From: Candidatus Equibacterium intestinale
GTDB lineage: Bacteria > Bacteroidota > Bacteroidia > Bacteroidales > UBA932
DNA: 15,323 bases
Direction of reading: 5' to 3'
Assembly: GCA_018064305.1 (NCBI GenBank)
Contig: JAGHVP010000260.1
Coordinates: 1 to 15,323 of the forward strand
Part shown: positions 7,149 through 13,155 of the stretch, one piece after another
How the letters are laid out: every line of letters starts with the position of its first letter
Position numbering within the stretch: position 1 is the stretch's first letter
Notes under the pieces: generated by a model
What the model saw: the letters and a program-made list of their open reading frames with translations, nothing else
The model's database searches: none
What the model was told of the DNA's origin: nothing
Program-made: the position numbers and the translations under genes

Positions 7149-9014
7149 ATGAACATAATCGAACTTAACGAGAAAAGTAGGGAAGAACTGGTTGAAATCG
7201 CAAAGAAACTGCAGGTCGCAAAGCCTGAAAAACTGGACAGGGACGGCCTTATCTACGGCATCCTCGACCAGCAGGCAGTATCGACAGGCTCTATAGATAC
7301 AGTCAAGTCAAAACGTCCCCGCGTGGCAAAATCAAAACCCGAAGCAGCACCTGCAGAGCAGATGGTATCTGCCCAGGCTGCTTCAGACAAGCAGGAACAG
7401 GCACCGAAGGCTAAGCCTGGCAGGAAGAAGAAAGTGGCTGATGCACCTGCAGAGGCTGCAAAAGAAGAGAACAAGGCGGCTGCCCCTGCAGCAGAACCCG
7501 CCGAAGAGGCAAAGCCCGAAAAGAAGACACGCAAACGCATTTCCAAGACACAGCAGAGTGCCGAGGCGCCCGCATCTGAAGGTGCCGGTAAAGATGCCCC
7601 GGCAGCAGCCGAGGCAGAACAGGCCCCTGCACAGCAGGCCGACGGACAGCCCGAGCAGAAGCAGGAGGGCAGGCGCGGCAGAAAGGCCAAACAGCCGCAG
7701 CAGAACCAGCAGAATCAGCAGAATGCCCAGCAGAACCAGCCCCAGAACCAGCAGGGCCAGCAGAACGCTCAGCAGCCTCAGCCCCAGAATCAGCAGGGAC
7801 AGCAGAATGCCCAGCAGAACGCTCAGCAGAACCAGCAGCGTCAGCAGCAGCCTCAGCCAGCTCCCAAGCCCAGGATCGAATATGACGGCGTGGTGCAGGC
7901 CCAGGGTGTGCTTGAGATAATGCCCGACGGCTACGGATTCCTCCGCTCATCCGACTACAACTACCTGAACTCTCCTGATGATATCTATGTGTCTCAGTCA
8001 CAGATAAAGAGCTATGCCCTCAAGCCCGGCGATACCATACTCGGTGACATACGTCCTCCGCGTGACGGCGACAAGTATTTCCCTCTCGTCAGAATTCATA
8101 CAATCAACGGCCGCAGCCCCGAATTCGTGCGCGACCGCGTCCCGTTCGATTTCCTCACCCCGCTTTTCCCCTGCGAGAAATTCAATATCACAGGCAACGG
8201 CCATAACAATAACATCTCAATCCGCGTGGTTGATATGTTCACCCCCATCGGAAAGGGACAGCGCGGCCTTATCGTGGCACAGCCCAAGACCGGTAAGACA
8301 GTGCTTCTGAAAGACATTGCCAATGCCATCGCCGACAACCATCCAGAAGTGTATATGATTGTGCTTCTGATAGATGAGCGTCCCGAAGAGGTTACCGACA
8401 TGGAGCGCAGCGTAAAGGCAGAGGTTATCGCCTCTACATTCGACGAGCCTGCCGAGCACCATGTCAAAGTTGCCAATATGGTTCTTGAAAAGGCAAAGCG
8501 TCTTGTGGAATGCGGTCACGATGTGGTTATCCTGCTCGACTCCATCACCCGTCTTGCACGTGCCTACAACACAGTTCAGCCTGCTTCAGGCAAAGTGCTC
8601 TCCGGCGGTGTCGACGCCAATGCCCTCCACAAGCCCAAACGCTTCTTCGGTGCTGCCCGCAACATCGAGAACGGCGGTTCGCTCACCATCCTTGCCACAG
8701 CCCTCACCGAGACCGGCTCGAAGATGGACGATGTGATCTTCGAGGAGTTCAAAGGCACCGGCAACCTCGAGCTCCAGCTCGACCGCAAGCTTGCCAACAA
8801 GCGTATCTTCCCTGCAGTGGATGTCACATTGAGCAGCACGCGCCGCGACGACCTCCTCTACAATCCCGAATTCCTCAACCGCATCTGGATCCTGCGCAAC
8901 TACCTGTCTGACATGAATTCAGTTGAAGCAATGGAATTCATGAAGACACGCCTCGAGCGCACCGAGACCAACGAAGAGTTCCTGATCTCGATGAACGGCG
9001 ATATCCTGAATTAA
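7149..9014 (+). CDS. rho: Transcription termination factor Rho with Q/N-rich disordered insertion
   Basis: Hexameric RNA helicase that terminates transcription. It has 621 residues from the ATG at 7149, whose product begins MNIIELNEKSREELVEIAKK, the usual Bacteroidetes Rho N-terminus. Domains are a Rho_N helical module (about 1-45), a low-complexity insertion (about 51-240), a cold-shock-type RNA-binding domain (about 245-320, GVLEIMPDGYGFLRS), and a RecA-like ATPase. Walker A is AQPKTGKT (377-384), Walker B ILLDSITR (461-468), and the Q-loop region contains SGGVDANALHKPKRFFGAARN (485-505 in part). The insertion begins Ala/Pro/Glu/Lys-rich and ends almost purely Gln/Asn (181-237). E. coli Rho (419 residues) lacks it. 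An ATGATG at 7110-7115 is in frame but falls within the leader hairpin and adds residues unlike the family. The gene ends 6 bp from the convergent nitroreductase. Confidence 0.97.
   Translation: MNIIELNEKSREELVEIAKKLQVAKPEKLDRDGLIYGILDQQAVSTGSIDTVKSKRPRVAKSKPEAAPAEQMVSAQAASDKQEQAPKAKPGRKKKVADAPAEAAKEENKAAAPAAEPAEEAKPEKKTRKRISKTQQSAEAPASEGAGKDAPAAAEAEQAPAQQADGQPEQKQEGRRGRKAKQPQQNQQNQQNAQQNQPQNQQGQQNAQQPQPQNQQGQQNAQQNAQQNQQRQQQPQPAPKPRIEYDGVVQAQGVLEIMPDGYGFLRSSDYNYLNSPDDIYVSQSQIKSYALKPGDTILGDIRPPRDGDKYFPLVRIHTINGRSPEFVRDRVPFDFLTPLFPCEKFNITGNGHNNNISIRVVDMFTPIGKGQRGLIVAQPKTGKTVLLKDIANAIADNHPEVYMIVLLIDERPEEVTDMERSVKAEVIASTFDEPAEHHVKVANMVLEKAKRLVECGHDVVILLDSITRLARAYNTVQPASGKVLSGGVDANALHKPKRFFGAARNIENGGSLTILATALTETGSKMDDVIFEEFKGTGNLELQLDRKLANKRIFPAVDVTLSSTRRDDLLYNPEFLNRIWILRNYLSDMNSVEAMEFMKTRLERTETNEEFLISMNGDILN
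7740..7823 (+). repeat. rho: Two tandem 42-bp in-frame repeats within rho
   Basis: Two 14-codon units starting at 7740 and 7782 encode PQNQQGQQNAQQPQ and PQNQQGQQNAQQNA. They differ at several third positions (for example AAC/AAT and GGC/GGA), so the duplication is not recent. They sit in a longer CAG/AAC-rich tract (about 7689-7862). Confidence 0.85.
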
Positions 9015-9020
9015 CAAGGT

Positions 9021-9599
9021 TTACCCGCGCGGCAGCGGGTATCCCACTGTCTGCACCAAAGTGATGATCTGGCCCGGGTGGAGATTCCACTTCGCGGCCA
9101 GTTCTTCTTTAGGGACAAGTGCGCGGGCCACGGTGCTCAGCCCCTCTGATGCGCAGAACAGATAGATGTTCTGGCAGATGAAACCTGTGTCGGCGTATGT
9201 GGATTCAATCACTCCCTGAGGGGTCTTGCCTGTGATCTTGGTGGTGTCTGAAACCAGCGCTATCTCTACGGGTGCTTCTCCCACGAAGGGCTGCGAACCG
9301 GTTTCGGCACGCATGTCCTTTTCAAAAAGAATCTCCAGAAGGTTCTCCACCGGATTGTAGCGGTACACTCCGCTCTTCAGGCAGACATAAAGCTCTATCT
9401 CCTGACGGTTGTGTGACGACGGTGCTGTGCGGCCTTTAGTGCGGTTGATGCCGAATGCGGCCCAGAGCAGGTTGGACAGGGTCTGGAGGTCTATATCTTT
9501 TGAAGGGTCGATATCACGGCCGCTGCGGCGGAGGCTTATGGCCTCCATGAGGGGCATTCCGCCTGTGCGGACAACTTCGGGAAGTGAAATGTTTTGCAT
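9021..9599 (-). CDS. Nitroreductase-family (SagB/ThcOx-like) FMN oxidoreductase
   Basis: Predicted FMN-dependent NAD(P)H oxidoreductase of the nitroreductase fold, 192 residues from the ATG at 9599. Family features are the phosphate-contacting SLRRSGRDI (22-30), a RTAPSSHNRQ loop (57-66) as in SagB-type dehydrogenases, the helix DTGFICQNIYLFCASEGLST (137-156), and the closing QTVGYP (183-188). The true substrate is unknown. An in-frame TTG at 9620 would add seven residues, but it lies inside a TATTTTTG promoter box, so the ATG is chosen. Many Bacteroidetes relatives, as I recall them, have an N-terminal secretion signal. This protein starts directly at the mature-like QNISLPEVV and appears cytosolic. 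It converges on rho with 6 bp between stops. Confidence 0.85.
   Translation of the reverse strand: MQNISLPEVVRTGGMPLMEAISLRRSGRDIDPSKDIDLQTLSNLLWAAFGINRTKGRTAPSSHNRQEIELYVCLKSGVYRYNPVENLLEILFEKDMRAETGSQPFVGEAPVEIALVSDTTKITGKTPQGVIESTYADTGFICQNIYLFCASEGLSTVARALVPKEELAAKWNLHPGQIITLVQTVGYPLPRG
9022..9041. other. Hairpin between the convergent rho and nitroreductase stops
   Basis: TACCCGC (9022-9028) and GCGGGTA (9035-9041) form a perfect 7-bp stem with a 6-nt loop, overlapping the nitroreductase stop codon and starting 8 bases after the rho stop. Neither strand has a T-run after it, so it is not a canonical terminator. Confidence 0.4.
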
Positions 9600-9617
9600 A
9601 AAATTCAAATGTTTGTA

Positions 9618-9647
9618 CAAAAATAACTAAATTCGTGCATGAACAAA
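9618..9647 (-). promoter_or_regulatory. Bacteroidetes-type promoter for the nitroreductase gene
   Basis: Minus strand: TTTG (9647 to 9644), an 18-nt gap, then TATTTTTG (9625 to 9618). Transcription would start near 9611, about 12 nt before the ATG at 9599. The -33 box lies inside the first codons of the opposing glycosidase gene. Confidence 0.6.
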
Positions 9648-12005
9648 TTTTTAGCATCAATTCTTCTTTCTCTGTCGGCCGTATGCGCACTGGCAGCAAA
9701 TGACATAAATCCCAAACTTTCAGGCGAATGGTGGCCCTCCCGCTGGATTTCCTGCAACGACGGCAGTGCGGGCGGCTACGGCGTGTGGCATTTCCGCAAG
9801 TCGTTCGACCTGGCGGCGGTGCCTTCGGAATTTGTGATAGATATTTCTGCCGACAACCGTTACATCCTGTATGTGAACGGAGAACGCGTGGCGACAGGTC
9901 CTGCGAAGGGCGACCTTTTCAACTGGAATGTAGATGTGCTGGATATCGCCCCGTATCTGAAGGCCGGACGCAACGTGCTTGCGGTTGAGGTATGGAACAG
10001 CAGTGATGCAAAGCCCATAGCGCAGTTCACTATGCGCAAGGGGGAGCTGCTGGTGCAGGGCAACAGTGATGCTTCTGAAATTGTAAATACCAGCGGTGAA
10101 GGGTGGGTCTGCCTGCACAACCAGGCATACAGTCCCAACGAGTTCACATACTATACCGGTCCGCTGGAGTGTGTTGATTTTGCAAAATATCCGTGGGGCT
10201 GGGAGCGTCCCGGTTATGACGATTCCAAGTGGGGCGCAGCCGCTGCCGGCATGCAGGCGGCAGCAAAGGGGGCGCGTGACTACCCCGGCAGGCCTCTGGT
10301 GCAGACAGCCATCCCCCAGATGGAATACACCCCTCAGAGCTTCGCCCGGGTACGCTATGCCTCTGGTGCAGAAGTTCCGTCAGGCTTCCTGAACGGTGCG
10401 TCACCGGTTACTGTTCCGGCAGGCACAAAAGCAGAAATGCTGCTTGACCAGGGCTGCCTCACCACCGGATATCCCGTCCTCACTGCATCAGGCGGCAGGA
10501 ATGCTACTATAACCTTGAGTTATAGTGAGTCTCTCTACCTGGCTGCAGAAGGTGAGCAGAAGGGCGACCGCAATCAGATCGAAGGCAAATATTTCAGGGG
10601 AACAGCAGACAAAGTGATATGTGACGGCGGTGCCGGCCGCACTTTCTCGCCCCTCTGGTGGCGTACATGGCGCTATCTGAAAGTCGAGGTCCAGACCGGT
10701 GACGAACCTCTCACCATCAACAGCATAAGCAGTTTCTTCAGTGCATATCCCTTCGAGAACCAGACAACCTTCGAGGCGAAGGACCGCCCCGAACTTGGTG
10801 ACATGCTGGAAATCGGCTGGCGCACCGCCCGCCTGTGCGCCCATGAAACCTATATGGACTGCCCGTATTACGAGCAGCTGCAGTATTTCGGCGACACGCG
10901 TATCCAGGCCATGGTGTCGATGTATAATTCGTCAGACAGCCGCCTGGTGAAGAATGCGCTGCTGCAGGGGCATCAGTCCATCATGGCAGACGGCATCACG
11001 CAGAGCCGGTATCCTTCTACAGTGCAGCAGTTCATCCCTTCGTTCTCTCTGTTCTGGATAGGGATGGGCTATGACTACTGGCGCTACCGCGGTGATGAGG
11101 AATTCCTGAAGACACTGCTCCCCGACTACCGCCGGATCATCTCTTGGTATGAGGCCCGGCTGAAGGACAACGGCAGCCTCGGGCGCATCCCTTTCTGGTT
11201 CTTCCTCGACTGGGCACCCGGCATGGCAAACGGTGAGCCGGCACGTGAAACAGACGGTGACAGCGCTCTCCAGGACCTTCTCTTCATGATTGCGCTCGAC
11301 AATGTGGCGCAGATGGAGAAGTCGTTCGGAATCCATGCCATGGCTGAATATTACAACTCTCTCCGCGGCCGCGTGGCAGCTGGTTTCGAGAAGAAATACT
11401 GGGATGCGGGGCGCGGCCTCTATGCCGATACGCCTGCGCACAGGAGCTTCTCTCAGCACACCAACGCAATGGCTGTGCTGGCCGGCATGGCAGAAGGAGA
11501 GAAGGCATGCACGGTGCTGGAAAACACCTTGAAAGACAAATCGCTGATCCAGGCCACAATCTATTTCAACTATTATGTGAACCTTGCTCTGGAAAAAGCC
11601 GGAATGGGCGACATGTACCTCGACCGTCTCGACATCTGGAAAGGTCTCATGGACCTCGGCCTCACCACCTGGGCAGAGCGTCCCGAACCCTCGCGCAGCG
11701 ACTGCCACGCGTGGGGCTCGAGCCCTAACATAGAGTTCTTCAGGATAGTGCTTGGAATAGACTCGGCAGCGCCCGGATTCTCTGAAATCGAGATATCACC
11801 GTCGCTCGGCTCACTTACGAGAGTAAAGGGGAGCATGCCTCATCCGAAAGGGGAGATATCTGTCGGATACACTGTTAACAGGCACGGCAAGCTTGTGGCA
11901 GACATCACTGTTCCCGACGGAGTGCCCGCAAGATTCGTATGGCAGGGCAGGACCTACCCCCTGGAGGCAGGCCGTCAGACAATTGTGATACGTAAAGAGG
12001 ACTAA
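9639..12005 (+). CDS. Secreted GH78 family alpha-L-rhamnosidase-like glycosidase
   Basis: Predicted exported glycoside hydrolase of 788 residues that removes terminal alpha-L-rhamnose, probably from plant pectin or decorated glycans. An N-terminal signal peptide (about 1-19, hydrophobic, ending ALA) has no lipobox cysteine, so periplasmic location is likely. Residues about 30-135 form a beta-sandwich typical of the rhamnosidase N domain (RYILYVNGERVATGP). More beta domains follow, then an (alpha/alpha)6 barrel from about 375 to 700. Catalytic acidic residues D407 and E412 in DCPYYEQLQYFGD, D419, and E680 in TTWAERPE match the D-x4-E-x6-D spacing and distant Glu described for Bacillus RhaB. 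H690 in SDCHAW also fits. A C-terminal beta domain closes the protein. No SusC/SusD or sugar regulator is nearby. Its stop overlaps the yicC stop. No clear promoter is seen; TAAATTCG at 9628-9635 is too close to the ATG. Confidence 0.85.
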   Translation: MNKFLASILLSLSAVCALAANDINPKLSGEWWPSRWISCNDGSAGGYGVWHFRKSFDLAAVPSEFVIDISADNRYILYVNGERVATGPAKGDLFNWNVDVLDIAPYLKAGRNVLAVEVWNSSDAKPIAQFTMRKGELLVQGNSDASEIVNTSGEGWVCLHNQAYSPNEFTYYTGPLECVDFAKYPWGWERPGYDDSKWGAAAAGMQAAAKGARDYPGRPLVQTAIPQMEYTPQSFARVRYASGAEVPSGFLNGASPVTVPAGTKAEMLLDQGCLTTGYPVLTASGGRNATITLSYSESLYLAAEGEQKGDRNQIEGKYFRGTADKVICDGGAGRTFSPLWWRTWRYLKVEVQTGDEPLTINSISSFFSAYPFENQTTFEAKDRPELGDMLEIGWRTARLCAHETYMDCPYYEQLQYFGDTRIQAMVSMYNSSDSRLVKNALLQGHQSIMADGITQSRYPSTVQQFIPSFSLFWIGMGYDYWRYRGDEEFLKTLLPDYRRIISWYEARLKDNGSLGRIPFWFFLDWAPGMANGEPARETDGDSALQDLLFMIALDNVAQMEKSFGIHAMAEYYNSLRGRVAAGFEKKYWDAGRGLYADTPAHRSFSQHTNAMAVLAGMAEGEKACTVLENTLKDKSLIQATIYFNYYVNLALEKAGMGDMYLDRLDIWKGLMDLGLTTWAERPEPSRSDCHAWGSSPNIEFFRIVLGIDSAAPGFSEIEISPSLGSLTRVKGSMPHPKGEISVGYTVNRHGKLVADITVPDGVPARFVWQGRTYPLEAGRQTIVIRKED

Positions 12006-12889
12006 AGGATATTGAGCGACTGCTCTTTTATCTTTTCCAGTTCGTCTTTCATCTTCACCACGGTCTTCTGGATGCCGGCGTGGTTGGCCTTGCTGCCCAT
12101 GGTGTTGATCTCGCGCCCCATCTCCTGGGCGATGAAGCCCAGCTTCTTGCCGGGGAACTCTTCGTTTTCGATGGTTTCGTGGAAATACTTGCAGTGCTGT
12201 CTCAGACGCACTTTCTCTTCGTTGATGTCAAGCTTCTCCAGATAGAAGATGATCTCCTGCTCGTAGCGGTTCTTGTCTACCTGCAGGTCAAGTTCCTTCA
12301 CCTTGCTGTCGATATGGCTGCGGACTGTGGCGATGCGCTCTGCCTCGAGCTCCTCGACATAAGGGATATAAGAGCTTATGAGGTCCACTTTGGCAAGGAC
12401 GTCTTTCTTGAGAGTGGCACCTTCTGCGGCCCTGAAACTGTTGAGGGCTGCCACAGCATCCTTTATTGCCTGGAACAGGCTGTTCCAGCTGTCGCCTGTG
12501 AAGTCTTCCTTTTTGCTTTCGAACACATCGGGCAGGCGCAGCACCGAACTTATCAACGAGTTGTCGGCACTGATGTCGAAATTGTCAAGGCCGGCATGCC
12601 CTGCGGCACTCTTTATCTGGTTGATATATGACTTGAAGTTGTCTTCGTTGATTGTGAGCGAAGCGTCGGTGAGGGCGGTTCTCTCAACTGTGATGAAGAG
12701 GTCTATGGTGCCCCGGTTGAGCTCTGAGGCAATGTACTGGCGCACCTCCATCTCCTTCTCGCGGGGGATGAGCGAGGTCTTGAGGTTCACATCGGCGGTC
12801 TTGCCGTTGAGTGAACGGATTTCAACGATGTACCGGGTGTTGTTGATAACGGTTTCACCCTTGCCGTAGCCTGTCATTGATTTTACCAT
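12002..12889 (-). CDS. yicC: YicC/YloC family endoribonuclease
   Basis: Member of the YicC family (295 residues, typical length), whose E. coli and Bacillus representatives are endoribonucleases involved in RNA decay and stress response. The N-terminal YicC-like domain starts MVKSMTGYGKGE and includes RSLNGK (25-30). The C-terminal DUF1732 domain carries the signature FIAQEMGREINTMGSKA (252-268). The middle is helical and charged, with likely coiled-coil segments (about 160-245). The ATG at 12889 is the family's usual start and sits 26 bp from an exact -7 box. Its stop TAG (12004 to 12002) overlaps the convergent glycosidase stop. In Bacteroides relatives, as I recall, yicC is followed by gmk; here gmk is not adjacent. 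Confidence 0.93.
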   Translation of the reverse strand: MVKSMTGYGKGETVINNTRYIVEIRSLNGKTADVNLKTSLIPREKEMEVRQYIASELNRGTIDLFITVERTALTDASLTINEDNFKSYINQIKSAAGHAGLDNFDISADNSLISSVLRLPDVFESKKEDFTGDSWNSLFQAIKDAVAALNSFRAAEGATLKKDVLAKVDLISSYIPYVEELEAERIATVRSHIDSKVKELDLQVDKNRYEQEIIFYLEKLDINEEKVRLRQHCKYFHETIENEEFPGKKLGFIAQEMGREINTMGSKANHAGIQKTVVKMKDELEKIKEQSLNIL

Positions 12890-12915
12890 AGCGCGTATTT
12901 TTTCCTTCGGAAGCG

Positions 12916-12948
12916 CAAAATTACTGCATATTTTACTATTTTTGCAAA
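12916..12948 (-). promoter_or_regulatory. Bacteroidetes-type promoter for yicC
   Basis: Minus strand: TTTG (12948 to 12945), a 21-nt gap, then TAATTTTG (12923 to 12916). Both boxes match the consensus and the spacing is ideal. The expected start is near 12909, giving a 20-nt leader. Confidence 0.7.
12937..12944 (+). promoter_or_regulatory. Candidate -7 box for glnS
   Basis: TATTTTTG matches TAnnTTTG, but no TTTG lies 19-21 nt upstream. If used, transcription starts near 12951 and the glnS leader is about 205 nt, containing all the inverted repeats listed below. A poorer box, TAATTATG (13116-13123), lies closer to the gene. Confidence 0.4.
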
Positions 12949-12962
12949 ACTTTTAAAGATTC

Positions 12963-13155
12963 AGGTTTCGCGTTGCGAAACTACAGATTTAAAGGTCGTG
13001 AGGCCGATGGTAAGTCCTTCCCCAAGGGAAGGATTTAGGATAGGGGTAACGTAAACAGGAAAAGTGCGGAGGGAAAAAGTTTCGCAAGCCGCACATAAAT
13101 GCCTGAATAACAATATAATTATGTCCTTGCGAAACTTGAGCTAAAGAACCGTTTT
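12963..13155 (+). promoter_or_regulatory. Structured intergenic/leader region before glnS
   Basis: This gene-free stretch holds several inverted repeats. (1) GTTTCGC (12965-12971) and GCGAAAC (12975-12981) form a 7-bp hairpin with a 3-nt loop. (2) A 12-bp hairpin is at 13011-13037. (3) GTGCGG (13064-13069) pairs with CCGCAC (13089-13094). (4) AAGTTTCGCAAG (13077-13088) pairs with CTTGCGAAACTT (13126-13137), a perfect 12 bp with a 37-nt loop. Arms of (1) and (4) share the GTTTCGC/GCGAAAC core and can swap partners, and arm (4) lies in the loop of (3). The region could be a cis-regulatory leader of glnS or a small repeat element inserted between the divergent genes. No T-box consensus is seen. 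Confidence 0.4.
13011..13037. repeat. 12-bp-stem palindrome, candidate dispersed repeat
   Basis: TAAGTCCTTCCC (13011-13022), loop CAA, then GGGAAGGATTTA (13026-13037) pair over 12 bp with one G-U. Similar CCTTCCC/GGGAAGG palindromes recur between genes in Bacteroidetes as I remember them; this is not a search result. Confidence 0.5.

Noticed and set aside
9022..9041. Bidirectional intrinsic terminator between rho and the nitroreductase gene
   Set aside because: The 7-bp stem is real, but neither strand has a T-run after it, so it was kept only as a hairpin.
10932..11708. 258-codon minus-strand open frame opposite the GH78 gene
   Set aside because: Shadow of a GC-rich coding strand. The opposite frame contains the conserved catalytic motifs and signal peptide.
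12950..13155. T-box riboswitch controlling glnS
   Set aside because: No T-box consensus, no specifier stem with a glutamine codon followed by an antiterminator, and no terminator T-run before the ATG. T-boxes are essentially absent from Bacteroidetes.
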